NCBI GenBank assembly: GCA_963821275.1
Contig: CAWGDF010000012.1
Location: forward strand, 62,001 to 126,000
DNA length: 64,000 nt
Reading direction: 5' to 3'
Source of the DNA: JACVRW01 sp963821275
Lineage (GTDB): Bacteria; Actinomycetota; Thermoleophilia; Solirubrobacterales; Thermoleophilaceae
Shown piece by piece: positions 26,235 to 35,204 of this stretch (position 1 is the first letter of the stretch; each line of letters begins with the position of its first letter). The position numbers were made by a program, and so were the translations under genes. A model generated the notes under the pieces. The model saw only the letters and a program-made list of their open reading frames with translations. It did not search any database and was not told the origin of the DNA.

Positions 26235-27332
26235 TCAGCCGGCGATTACGGCGTACAGGCGGGCCAGCCTGTCCGCCCAGGCGCCCAGGCCCATGGCGCT
26301 CTCGATGTGGGCTCGCGCGGCAGCGCGGGCGGCCTCGCTCACGTTAAGCAACTCGGCCGCGGCGGCGGCCAGCCGGTCGGGCTCTCCCGGCACCAGCCTG
26401 CAGGCGTCGAGGCCCTGGCCGATCAGCACCTGGCCGGGGATGTCGGTGGCCACCACGGGCACGCCCGCGGCCAGGGCCTCGGCCATCGCGAAGGGCATGC
26501 CCTCGGCACGGCTGGGCGACAGGAACACGTCGGCCGCCGCGTGGAGGCTGCGCGCATCCTCCTGGGGCTCGAGCACCCAGACGCTGTCGGAGACGCCGAG
26601 CGTGGCCGCCAGTTCGCGCGCCGGCGCTCCTCCTCCCACGGTCACCGCGGCGATCGGTCGCCGGCCGCTCAGCAACGCCGCGGCTTCGAGGAAGCGGTCG
26701 CCGCCCTTACGCTCCCAGTCCCACCCGAAGTGCAGCAGCACCGGTCGGTCGTCGGGCAGGCCGAGTTTGCGCCGGGCCTCCGCCCGCTCCTCCGGCCCCA
26801 CCAGGGCAAAGCGCTCCACGTCGATCGCGTTTGGCCAGAGCTCGGTCCGGTCGCGCGGCGCGCCCCGGGCCAGGGCCGAGTCGAGGATGTTCGGCGCCAC
26901 GCACAGCACCCGAGCGATGCCGCGGCCCAGCAGGCGGAACTTCGCCTGGTTGCGCACCCGCGCCGCGAGGCTGGGCTCCAGGCGGCTGTGCAGGTGCCAG
27001 ACAAAGGCGGTTCCGGACCGCCCGCGGGCAGCGCGCGCGCTCGCCATGTCGTAGAAGGAGAAGTGCGAGTGCAGCACTGCCGGCCCAGGAGTGCGTTTGA
27101 CGGCGTCCCGCACGGTGCGGTCGAGCTCGGTGCCGCGCCGGTCGGGAGTGAACGTGAGCCGCATCGGCCCGTGTTCCAGCCGTGCGGCCCAGTCGCGCTC
27201 GCGGGCGCCGGACGGGAGCAGGAGCTCCCCCTCCCAGCCCCGCTCGGCTGCGGCCCGACCCACCGCCTCGAGCATGGAGATGAACGAGCCTCCATATGGG
27301 CCGTCGTAGCCGGCCAGCTGGATCACCCTCAC
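26235..27332 (-). CDS. Glycosyltransferase family 4
   Basis: A 365-residue GT-B enzyme. The N-terminal domain begins VRVIQLAGYDGPYGGSF and includes LHSHFSFYDMASAR. The donor domain has LLHFGWDWERKGGDRFLEAA with the phosphate-binding segment, and SRAEGMPFAMAEALAAGVP with the EX7E motif. I set the start at GTG 27332 because homology begins there and a gaggg ribosome site lies just upstream; the longer frame adds 25 low-complexity residues. It is convergent with the flippase and divergent from the methyltransferase. It should build the exopolysaccharide repeat unit. Donor sugar not readable. Confidence 0.88.
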   Translation of the reverse strand: MRVIQLAGYDGPYGGSFISMLEAVGRAAAERGWEGELLLPSGARERDWAARLEHGPMRLTFTPDRRGTELDRTVRDAVKRTPGPAVLHSHFSFYDMASARAARGRSGTAFVWHLHSRLEPSLAARVRNQAKFRLLGRGIARVLCVAPNILDSALARGAPRDRTELWPNAIDVERFALVGPEERAEARRKLGLPDDRPVLLHFGWDWERKGGDRFLEAAALLSGRRPIAAVTVGGGAPARELAATLGVSDSVWVLEPQEDARSLHAAADVFLSPSRAEGMPFAMAEALAAGVPVVATDIPGQVLIGQGLDACRLVPGEPDRLAAAAAELLNVSEAARAAARAHIESAMGLGAWADRLARLYAVIAG

Positions 27333-27440
27333 CAGCGCAGCCCCTCGGTCAGCGCCCGTGCCTCGGTCAGGTCCGCCCTCGTTTAGACGGCGACCGGGCA
27401 TGAGCAAGGGCGGTCATGGCTGGAAGCCTATGATCCCGCC

Positions 27441-28211
27441 ATGACGCTGCAGGCCACCGAGAGGCAGGGGGCCGCCGCGGCGCTGGAGCGCCTGCCCTCG
27501 CTCGAGGCCGACGTCGCCAAGCTGGTGCACCGCATCTCGCCGTTCGTGGCCCTGCCGGCGGGGGCGCGGGTGCTCGACCTCGGCGCAGCGCAGGGCGTTA
27601 CGGTGGCCGCCCTGCGCCGAGCGGGGTTCGACGCGGTTGGAGTCGAGCCCTGGGACGAGGCGCGCGCGGCTTCCGACAGTGTCGCGGAACAGGCGGGACT
27701 CCCGGTCGAGGTCGTCGCGGGCAGCGCCTCGAGCATCCCCTTTCCCGACGGCACGTTCCAGCTGGTGCACGCGCAGTCGGTGATGGAGCACGTTCCGGAC
27801 CTGCCGGCCGCCCTCCGCGAGATCGCGCGCGTGGTCCGTCCCGGTGGGGGCTTCTGGTTCATGACCACCAGCGCGCTCTCGCCCCGCCAGAACGAGATCC
27901 GCGGCTTTCCCCTCTTCCCCTGGTATCCCGCTCCGGCGAAGCGCCGAATCATGGACTGGGCGGTGCGCGAGCGGCCCGGGCTGGTGGGCGGCACGACGAT
28001 GCCGGCCTACCACTGGTTCACTCCCCGCATGGCCCGGCGCGAGCTGCGCGCCGCCGGATTTGCCCACGTGGTCGATCGCTGGGAGCTCAAGCGCGAGGAC
28101 GAGCTCACCGGATGGCGCCTGCGGGCCCTCCGCGCGGTGCGGTCGAGCAAGCTGCTCAAGCTGGGAGGGGACGTGGTGGTGCGCGACTCGTCGTACCTCG
28201 CGATCAGGTAG
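27441..28211 (+). CDS. Class I SAM-dependent methyltransferase
   Basis: A 256-residue methyltransferase with motif I ARVLDLGAAQGVTVAALRRAG, motif II AVGVEPWDEARAA, GSASSIPFPDGTFQLVHAQSVMEHVPD (trimmed: PFPDGTFQLVHAQSVMEH) and RVVRPGGGFWFMTTSALS. The C-terminal part has WYPAPAKRRIMDWAVRERPG, common in methyltransferases of polysaccharide loci. It probably methylates a sugar or lipid-linked glycan. Its 3' end overlaps the convergent C5-epimerase gene by eight bases. Confidence 0.86.
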   Translation: MTLQATERQGAAAALERLPSLEADVAKLVHRISPFVALPAGARVLDLGAAQGVTVAALRRAGFDAVGVEPWDEARAASDSVAEQAGLPVEVVAGSASSIPFPDGTFQLVHAQSVMEHVPDLPAALREIARVVRPGGGFWFMTTSALSPRQNEIRGFPLFPWYPAPAKRRIMDWAVRERPGLVGGTTMPAYHWFTPRMARRELRAAGFAHVVDRWELKREDELTGWRLRALRAVRSSKLLKLGGDVVVRDSSYLAIR

Positions 28212-29118
28212 CCCGGCGCCCGCGCGGCACCGTGAGACGGAAGGCGACCTTGCCCGCGAACGCACGGGCCCGGAGGGCGCGGGACCGGGCGTAGCGCTCG
28301 AAGCGCTCGAGCATCTCGCCGATCTGCGCCCGGGGAGAGACGATCATGAGCGCTCGCAGCTGGTCGATGTGGAGCTCGTGGTACGCGGGGCTGGCCAGGT
28401 TGGGCACCCGGTGCGGGTACAGGTCGTAGAGCGACCACCAGCCGCGGTCCCAGCGTCCGAGCGACACGGCGAGCCCGTCCAGCGCCGTCTCGTACTCGGC
28501 TCTGGCCTCGCCGTCCCCCAAGGCCAGGGCCACGTCGAGCAGGCCCCAGACGGCGTAGATCCCGCCGTTGAGCACGTACGAGGGAGGCCGTGTGGGGTAC
28601 TCCTCGTAAAAGGGCGCCCCGTCGAGCTCCGCGCGCACACCGCCCGCCCGGCTGTCGACCCGGTAGGGCTCGAGAACCCGGCGGGCGGCCGCCGCGAAGC
28701 GGTCCTCGCCGGTCGCGGCATGAACCCGCACCAACAGGCTCGCCGCCTGACCCTGGGCCATCGCCGAGAGCCAGGGCGGCCGCAAGCGGAACGTGTGCGG
28801 ATAGGGGTGCTCGTGCACGAGCCCGCCGCTCGCGTCGAGCCGAGCGACGAGCCCGTCCGCGACCCGTATGGCGGCAGCCAACCAGCGCTCGTCTGTCCCG
28901 TGCAGCCAGCGCTCATGCGCGCCGAGCCCCCACTGAGTGGCAACCACGTGGAGGCTCGACGGGGGCGGGCCGTCCGGCTCCACGGCCTTGACCCGCAGGT
29001 CGATGTAATAGCCGCGGGGGATTGCCGGGTGGATCAGCGAGCCGAGCGGCTGCCCGAAGGATGTGCTGAAAAAGCCGCCTCCGGGAAGCGCCTTGCGAAG
29101 TGCGGGACCGAGCTCCAC
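28204..29118 (-). CDS. D-glucuronyl C5-epimerase family protein
   Basis: A 304-residue protein matching the C-terminal catalytic domain of heparan/heparosan glucuronyl C5-epimerases, an (alpha/alpha) barrel. Matching segments are HTFRLRPPWLSAMAQGQAAS, FYEEYPTRPPSYVLNGGIYA followed by VWGLLDVAL, WWSLYDLYPHRV and YHELHIDQLRAL, which include the conserved Tyr and Glu residues. The family flips D-glucuronate to L-iduronate within a polymer. No signal peptide is visible, so export or a cytoplasmic oligosaccharide substrate must be assumed. Start GTG 29118 fits the homology; the longer frame runs into the next gene's leader. It implies a glucuronate-containing polymer. Confidence 0.82.
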   Translation of the reverse strand: MELGPALRKALPGGGFFSTSFGQPLGSLIHPAIPRGYYIDLRVKAVEPDGPPPSSLHVVATQWGLGAHERWLHGTDERWLAAAIRVADGLVARLDASGGLVHEHPYPHTFRLRPPWLSAMAQGQAASLLVRVHAATGEDRFAAAARRVLEPYRVDSRAGGVRAELDGAPFYEEYPTRPPSYVLNGGIYAVWGLLDVALALGDGEARAEYETALDGLAVSLGRWDRGWWSLYDLYPHRVPNLASPAYHELHIDQLRALMIVSPRAQIGEMLERFERYARSRALRARAFAGKVAFRLTVPRGRRAT

Positions 29119-29153
29119 GCCGGATATAGTCCCCCGGACTCGCGATCGGGGGG

Positions 29154-30245
29154 TTGCCGGGTGCCGTGCTTGCTTCAAGCTGCCGACAGTTCATGCTGCT
29201 TGCGGCCGCGCTCAGCGCGGCCGTGTTCGCCATTCCCTCGCTCTCCGACGAGGCGCCGGGCGCTCGGCCGAAGTCGGGTTGCGACCGCTTCGCTTCACCG
29301 AACGGCTCGGACCGCGCCTCCGGAACGGCCGCAAGGCCGTTTCGCACGCCTGCGCGGCTGGTGGCTGCTCTGCGCCCGGGAGACCGGGGCTGCCTCCGGC
29401 GGGGTACCTACTACGGCCCCCTCCGTATTCACCGCGGGGGCCGGGCCGGCAGGCGACTCGTGCTCAGGGCCTTCCGCTCCGAGCGGGTCCGGTTCGTCGG
29501 GCGGCTGTGGCTCGACGCCGCCGCCGATTATGTGACGATCCGCGGGCTCCACCTCGACGGCACAAACAGCCTCAGGTTGCCCAGCCCGACCGTGAACGCG
29601 CAGCACGCGCGCTTCGTCGGCAACGACGTGACCAACGCGCGCAGCGGCATCTGCTTCTCGCTCGGTCACGAGCGCTACGGGATCGCCGAGGACGTGGCCA
29701 TCGTGCGCAACCGCATTCACGACTGCGGCCGGCTTCCGCCGACGAACCACGAACACGGGGTCTACCTCAGCATGGCGCGGCGCACCCTGCTCGAGGGCAA
29801 CTGGATCTACCGCAACGCCGACCGCGGAATCCAGCTGTCGCCCGACGCCCAGGACACGCTGGTGCGGGGCAACGTCATCAACGCCAACGGACAGGGCATC
29901 ATCTTCTCCGGTGCCGGGGCGGTGTCCTCCGGCGGCACGCTGGTGCAGGGCAACGTGATCAGCAACTCCCTGGTGCGTCACAACGTCGAGTCCTTCTACC
30001 CCGCGGGCACTCCGATCGGCAGCGGCAACCTGGTGGAGGGAAACTGCATAGGCGGCGGCGTCCGCGATGACGGGAACGGCGGGATAGCGCAGGCCGTGGG
30101 GTTCTCGGTGGGCCGCAACATGATCGCCGCTCCCCGCTTTCGCCGTTGGGACGGGGCCGACCTACGGCTGGCCCGAGGCGACCGCTGCGCCGCAATGCTC
30201 CAGGCGAACCCGAGATCGATTCCGGGCCCGCCCCGTCGCCGCTGA
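29154..30245 (+). CDS. Secreted right-handed parallel beta-helix protein (copy 1)
   Basis: A 363-residue exported beta-helix protein. The start is ambiguous (TTG 29154, GTG 29166 or ATG 29193); all keep a hydrophobic signal LLAAALSAAVFAIPS. The core has regular coils such as YVTIRGLHLDGTN, GNDVTNARSGICFSLGHERY, NRIHDCGRLPPTNHEHG, YRNADRGIQLSPDAQD and NVINANGQGIIFSG. The fold is that of pectate lyases, polysaccharide lyases and mannuronan C5-epimerases. The repeated Asn/His/Asp positions may be catalytic or structural. It is clearly paralogous to the protein at 33885. A role in cutting, epimerising or binding the exopolysaccharide is inferred from context. Confidence 0.8.
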   Translation: MPGAVLASSCRQFMLLAAALSAAVFAIPSLSDEAPGARPKSGCDRFASPNGSDRASGTAARPFRTPARLVAALRPGDRGCLRRGTYYGPLRIHRGGRAGRRLVLRAFRSERVRFVGRLWLDAAADYVTIRGLHLDGTNSLRLPSPTVNAQHARFVGNDVTNARSGICFSLGHERYGIAEDVAIVRNRIHDCGRLPPTNHEHGVYLSMARRTLLEGNWIYRNADRGIQLSPDAQDTLVRGNVINANGQGIIFSGAGAVSSGGTLVQGNVISNSLVRHNVESFYPAGTPIGSGNLVEGNCIGGGVRDDGNGGIAQAVGFSVGRNMIAAPRFRRWDGADLRLARGDRCAAMLQANPRSIPGPPRRR

Positions 30246-30290
30246 TCCGCCGGCCAGACCAGAGGCATCGCTTGCCGATCCAGGGAAGGC

Positions 30291-33200
30291 ATGAGAAGGT
30301 CGATCGTGCCCCAGCGCCCGGTCCCCTCGCTCGTTCGCGCCTCGACGCCTGCCTTGGCGTGCGCCGTGATCCTCGCCCTGGGCGCGCTGACCGCCGGGGC
30401 GGCCGGCGCCGCTCCACGCGCTGCCGAGCCCGGCAGTCACGGGCTCGCAGGGGTCCCCGAGGCACAACTGCACGACTTCGAGACGCAGGTGCTCGGGCCG
30501 GCGCACGCCCGCGAGCACGCCCGTCTGCGCGCCGCGGAGCGCGCCGGGCTGATCAGCGAAGCGGAGGCGGCCCACGCGGAGTCCAACCGCGACGAGGCGT
30601 CCGCGGGCCGGCTGGCGCCCTTGGCGGCGAGCGACGACCCGGCCGTGGCAGGCCGCTGGAGCGCCCCGTTCTCCATACCGGTCATGGGCATCCACGCCGC
30701 GATGCTGCCCACGGGCAAGGCGATGTGGTGGTCCTACCCGATCAACCCGAATCGGCCCTACGGCGACCCGAGCTACCCGAACACCGCCCAGGCCTGGCTG
30801 TGGGACCCGGCGACGGGACAGACCAAGCGGGTGGACCCGCCCCTGTGGCGTGATCCCGCCGACGGTCAGCTCAAGCCGGCCAACATCTGGTGCAGCGGCC
30901 AATCCTTCCTCGCCGACGGGCGGCTGCTCGTAACGGGCGGCAACCTGGCCTACCAGGGCGCGGGCAACCCGCCCTTTGCCGACTACGCCGGCCTCAACAA
31001 GGTCTACACCTTCAACCCCTTCAACGAGACCTGGACCGAGCAGCCCGACATGGCGCGCGGGCGCTGGTACCCGAGCCAAGCGCTTCTTCCCGACGGGCGG
31101 GCGGTGATCATGTCCGGCCAGGACGAGGGGGGCGTGCCCTCGCGCTACAACAAGGACATCGAGATCCTAACGCCGTCGGTATCGCTCGACGGGCGCGGCA
31201 CGATCAGCCGGCTGGGGGGCCGCGGCGGCGCCGGGCAGCCGCCCGACGGCGGCCTCTACCCCCACCTGTTCGCCATGCCGAGCGGGCGGCTGATGGTCGC
31301 GGGCCCGGATCCGAACGACTCCTGGTTCCTCAACGACCCGGGAACGGGCAACGTCTTCGGTTGGAGCGACTTTGCGGCTCCGTCTCGCCGGCGGCTGTGG
31401 GGTTCCGCAGTCCTGCGCCCCGGCACCGCGGACGGCTCGACCAAGGTCACGCTGCTGGGCGGGTCGATGCCCGACTACTCCACCAGCCCGCCCTCGAACG
31501 CCGGGGGCGTCGCGAGCACCGAGACCCTGGACGAGGCCAACTCCGCCGCCGGCTGGCAGCCGGGCGCCGCCATGAACATCGGCCGCAGCCATCTGAACAC
31601 CGTGCTCCTGCCCGACAGCTCCATGGTCACGGTGGGAGGCGGTGTGGGCACGCGGCAACCGGAGGGCCAATGGGCGGCCGACCCCAAGCAGCGGCAGGTC
31701 GAGCTCTATGACCCTGCCTCGAACAGCTGGCGGCTCGGGGCCGCTCAGGCCGAGTCGCGGGCCTACCACTCCACGGCGCTCCTGCTCCCGGACGCGCGCG
31801 TGCTGTCCGCCGGCGATGACGTCAACGGCGGCATCGACCGTGACACGGCCGAGATATACGAGCCGCCCTATCTCTTCAAGGGCCCGCGGCCGACCATCAG
31901 CTCCGCTCCCGCCACGCTGAAGATCGGACAGTCCGCCAGCGTGGACACCGCTGGTGCGACGGCGGCAAAGGCCGTGCTGGTGGCCCCCGCGGCGGTGACG
32001 CACGCCAACGACATGAACCAGCGCGTGGTGCCGCTGGTGGCGACGCCGCGCAGCGGCGGGCTGACCGTGAGCGCTCCCGCGGCCGGCACGATCGCACCTC
32101 CCGGCTACTACATGATGTTCGTGTTGAGCGACCAGGGCGTGCCCTCGGTGGCCAAGTGGGTCAGGCTCGAGCCCAACGCGAGCGCGCCGCCGGCCGGCCT
32201 GGTGGCGGCTTACTCGTTCGACGAGGGGACCGGAACCAGCGTCGCCGACGCAGCGGGCAAGGGCAACGGCGGCACGATCTCCGGCGCAAGCTGGGACTCG
32301 GCGGGCAGGAACGGCAAGGCGCTCTCCTTCGACGGGGTCGACGATCGCGTGACCGTCCCGGACGCGAACAGCCTCGATCTCACCTCCTCGATGACCCTCG
32401 AGGCTTGGATCAAGCCGCGGACGGCGGGCGGGTATCGCACGGCGATCCTCAAGGAACGCCCGGGCAATCTCGCCTACGCGCTCTATGCGAGCACGACCCA
32501 AGCAAACCGGCCCGCCGCGGAGGCGGGATCGGCGGAGTTGCTTGGCTCTTCGGCGCTGACCGCCAACACGTGGAGTCACCTGGCCGCCACCTACGACGGC
32601 TCGGTGCTGCGGCTGTACGTGAACGGTGCGCTGGTGGGTTCGAAGAACCAGTCCCTCGGGCTGCCGACGTCGGGCAACCCGCTGCGGATCGGCGGCAACG
32701 CGGTCTGGACCGACGAGCATTTCGACGGCCTGATCGACGACGTGCGCGTGTACAACCGCGCGCTCAGCCCAAGCGAGATCCAGGCGGACAGAGACACGCC
32801 GGTGGGCGGCGGTGCCCCCCCGCCGCCGCCACCACCCCCGGACACCACCGCGCCGTCGGTGTCGCTCACCGCTCCCGCCGACGGCGCGACCCTCTCCGGC
32901 ACCGTCAACGTGACCGCCAACGCGTCCGACGACACGGCGGTAAGCGGCGTCCAGTTCAAGCTCGACGGGCAGAACCTCGGAGCAGAGGACACGACCGCCC
33001 CCTACGCGCTCCCCTGGAACACCGTCTCGGCGAGCAACGGCAGCCATAGCCTCACCGCCGTCGCCCGCGATGCCGCCGGGAACAGCAGGACATCCGCAGC
33101 GCGCTCGGTAACTGTCCAGAACTCCAGCACCCCCCAGGGGCTGGTGGCCGCCTACTCCTTCAACGAGGGCTCCGGCACGATCGCCACCGACGCGTCCCCC

Positions 33201-33761
33201 CGGCGCAACACCGGAGCAGTCAGCGGAGCCGCCTGGACGGGCGCCGGGCGCAACGGCGGCGCGCTCAGCTTCGACGGCGTCGACGACTGGGTCGCGGTGC
33301 CGGACGCGGACTCGCTCGACCTCACGAACCGAATGACCCTCGAGGCCTGGGTGCGGCCCGGGACAGCGAGCGCCTGGCGCACGGTGATCCTCAAGGAGCG
33401 GATCGGGAGCCTCGCCTACGCTCTCTACTCGAGCACCACGAGCGCCGGCCGCCCGAATGCCGAGGCGGGCTCGGCCGACCTCTACGGGGCCTCCGCCCTC
33501 CCGACGTCCGCCTGGAGCCACCTGGCCGCCACCTACGACGGCTCCACCCTGCGCTTCTATGTCAACGGGACCGAGGTGGCCTCGCGCTCGTCGACTGTCC
33601 TGATGCCGAAAACGACCGGTGCGCTCCGGATCGGCGGCAATTCGATCTGGGGCGAGTTCTTCCAGGGAACGCTGGACGACGTAAGGATCTACGACCGCTC
33701 CCTGAGCGCCGCGGAGGTTCGATCTGACCGGGACACAGCCGTGCCGCTCGGAACGCCCTAG
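30291..33761 (+). CDS. Secreted copper radical oxidase (GlxA/galactose oxidase-like) with two LamG domains
   Basis: A 1156-residue exported protein. Order: signal peptide (to about 45); kelch-type propeller (about 120-545); DUF1929 galactose-oxidase C-terminal domain (about 545-630); LamG-like jellyroll (about 635-836); Ig-like linker (about 850-943); second LamG (about 950-1151). The full copper-radical set is present: Cys201 in NIWCSGQSF and Tyr260 in GRWYPSQALL for the thioether-linked radical, Tyr492-His493 in RAYHSTALLL, and His571 in VTHANDMNQR. Family enzymes oxidise primary alcohols or aldehydes to make H2O2. In Streptomyces GlxA acts on a glycan at the cell surface, so oxidation of the local exopolysaccharide is a good guess. 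LamG domains probably bind sugar. Confidence 0.87.
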   Translation: MRRSIVPQRPVPSLVRASTPALACAVILALGALTAGAAGAAPRAAEPGSHGLAGVPEAQLHDFETQVLGPAHAREHARLRAAERAGLISEAEAAHAESNRDEASAGRLAPLAASDDPAVAGRWSAPFSIPVMGIHAAMLPTGKAMWWSYPINPNRPYGDPSYPNTAQAWLWDPATGQTKRVDPPLWRDPADGQLKPANIWCSGQSFLADGRLLVTGGNLAYQGAGNPPFADYAGLNKVYTFNPFNETWTEQPDMARGRWYPSQALLPDGRAVIMSGQDEGGVPSRYNKDIEILTPSVSLDGRGTISRLGGRGGAGQPPDGGLYPHLFAMPSGRLMVAGPDPNDSWFLNDPGTGNVFGWSDFAAPSRRRLWGSAVLRPGTADGSTKVTLLGGSMPDYSTSPPSNAGGVASTETLDEANSAAGWQPGAAMNIGRSHLNTVLLPDSSMVTVGGGVGTRQPEGQWAADPKQRQVELYDPASNSWRLGAAQAESRAYHSTALLLPDARVLSAGDDVNGGIDRDTAEIYEPPYLFKGPRPTISSAPATLKIGQSASVDTAGATAAKAVLVAPAAVTHANDMNQRVVPLVATPRSGGLTVSAPAAGTIAPPGYYMMFVLSDQGVPSVAKWVRLEPNASAPPAGLVAAYSFDEGTGTSVADAAGKGNGGTISGASWDSAGRNGKALSFDGVDDRVTVPDANSLDLTSSMTLEAWIKPRTAGGYRTAILKERPGNLAYALYASTTQANRPAAEAGSAELLGSSALTANTWSHLAATYDGSVLRLYVNGALVGSKNQSLGLPTSGNPLRIGGNAVWTDEHFDGLIDDVRVYNRALSPSEIQADRDTPVGGGAPPPPPPPPDTTAPSVSLTAPADGATLSGTVNVTANASDDTAVSGVQFKLDGQNLGAEDTTAPYALPWNTVSASNGSHSLTAVARDAAGNSRTSAARSVTVQNSSTPQGLVAAYSFNEGSGTIATDASPRRNTGAVSGAAWTGAGRNGGALSFDGVDDWVAVPDADSLDLTNRMTLEAWVRPGTASAWRTVILKERIGSLAYALYSSTTSAGRPNAEAGSADLYGASALPTSAWSHLAATYDGSTLRFYVNGTEVASRSSTVLMPKTTGALRIGGNSIWGEFFQGTLDDVRIYDRSLSAAEVRSDRDTAVPLGTP

Positions 33762-33884
33762 TCACAGGCACCGCGCTACGATGCGGCGACGAGGATTCCA
33801 GGATGGAATCGCAAGCCGAATGGATTCGGCATCGCGCCCGATGCCTATGGCTACCTGCGGCCTTCGGGAGGGGTCGCGGGCGCG

Positions 33885-35204
33885 TTGTCCGGCCTTCTCC
33901 TGCTCGCGGCCGCGCCCGCCTCGAGTGAAGAATCCGTTCCCCAGGGCGGGGGCTGCTCCAGGACCGTCTCGCCGGGGCCCGTCGCGGACGTGCAGCGGCT
34001 GGTCGATTCGCTGGAGGCGGGGCAGACCGGCTGCCTGCGGGCGGGAACCTACGCGGGCTCCCTGAAGATCACCACGGCCGGCATCACCCTCCGCGCTCGG
34101 CCGGGAGAACGGGTGACTGTCAGCGGTCGCCTCTGGATCGCGGAGGGCGCCGACGAGGTCACGGTCGAAGGCCTGACCCTAGACGGCCGCAGCCCCCGCG
34201 GCCTCCCCTCCCCCACCGTCAACGCGGACGGCGCCGTCTTCCGCAGCAACGACGTGACCAACCGACACACCGGAATCTGCTTTTCGCTCGGCCACGCGGC
34301 CTACGGGCGCGCCGACGGCACGCTCATCGAGAGCAATCGCATCCATGACTGCGGGCGTCTGCCGGCCACCAACCACGACCACGGCATCTACGTAGCTGCG
34401 GCCAGCCGGACGATGATCCGAAACAACTGGATTCACGACAACGCGGACCGCGGCATCCAGCTGTACCCGGATGCCCAGCGGACCGTCATCACCGGGAATG
34501 TGATCCACGGCAATGGGCAGGGCGTGATCTTCTCCGGCGACGCAGGAGTCAGCTCGAGCGACAACCTAGTCCAGGGCAACACGATCACGGGCAGCAACGT
34601 ACGCAGCAACGTGGAGAGCTTTTATCCGGCGGGCACGCCCGCCGGCCGCAACAACATCGTGCGCGGCAACTGCATCAGCGGCGGCGCCCGCGACTTCGGA
34701 AACGGCGGGATCGCCGAGCCCAGGGGCTTCCTGCTGTCTGCCAACCTGATCGCGGACCCCCGGTACGCGGATCCTGGTGCGAGTGACTTCCGGCTGCTCC
34801 CGAACAGCCCCTGCCGGGGCGTACTCGCCCAGCCCGACGCCGTCCCGGGCCCGGCCGGCACGGGGGCAGCGCACGCGTCGCCGGCGGGCGCTCGGGTGGT
34901 ACTCAAAGTCCAGCGGCGCTGGGCGCGGCGCGGAGGGCGGCTGCCGTTGCGCGGCCGCGTGCCTGGCGCTCGCGCCCGCGAGGGTTCGCGCGCGCTGATC
35001 GTGGCGCGCTCGGCAGGCAGACGCCGCCGCTTGGCCGCGGCGGACGTGCGGAGAGACGGCCGCTTCCGCGCCCGGCCGCGTCTGCGCGCGGCCCGCCGGG
35101 CACGCACCGTGGGGATTCGGGCGGTCGTGCCGGGCGTAGGCCGGTCGCCCGAGGTGGTCGTGAGCCTCGCGGGTCAGCGAGCCGGGCCGGCCCGCTTGAG
35201 GTAG
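33885..35204 (+). CDS. Secreted right-handed parallel beta-helix protein (copy 2)
   Basis: A 439-residue paralogue of the protein at 29154, sharing SPTVNA, SNDVTNRHTGICFSLGH, NRIHDCGRLPATNHDHGIYV, NADRGIQLYPDAQ, GNGQGVIFSGDAG and VESFYPAGTPAG. It adds a C-terminal Arg-rich beta domain of about 90 residues (RVVLKVQRRWARRGGRLPLR), perhaps a cell-wall or polyanion binder. Start: TTG 33885 gives a short signal-like GLLLLAAAPASS. The same frame is open back to about 33783 without ATG, GTG or TTG, so the true N-terminus may be missing through a frameshift. The 3' end overlaps the convergent glycosyltransferase by 31 bases. Confidence 0.78.
   Translation: MSGLLLLAAAPASSEESVPQGGGCSRTVSPGPVADVQRLVDSLEAGQTGCLRAGTYAGSLKITTAGITLRARPGERVTVSGRLWIAEGADEVTVEGLTLDGRSPRGLPSPTVNADGAVFRSNDVTNRHTGICFSLGHAAYGRADGTLIESNRIHDCGRLPATNHDHGIYVAAASRTMIRNNWIHDNADRGIQLYPDAQRTVITGNVIHGNGQGVIFSGDAGVSSSDNLVQGNTITGSNVRSNVESFYPAGTPAGRNNIVRGNCISGGARDFGNGGIAEPRGFLLSANLIADPRYADPGASDFRLLPNSPCRGVLAQPDAVPGPAGTGAAHASPAGARVVLKVQRRWARRGGRLPLRGRVPGARAREGSRALIVARSAGRRRRLAAADVRRDGRFRARPRLRAARRARTVGIRAVVPGVGRSPEVVVSLAGQRAGPARLR

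Noticed and set aside
31167..33521. 784-codon minus-strand frame opposite the oxidase gene
   Set aside because: Opposite a gene with complete catalytic motifs; no recognisable domain.
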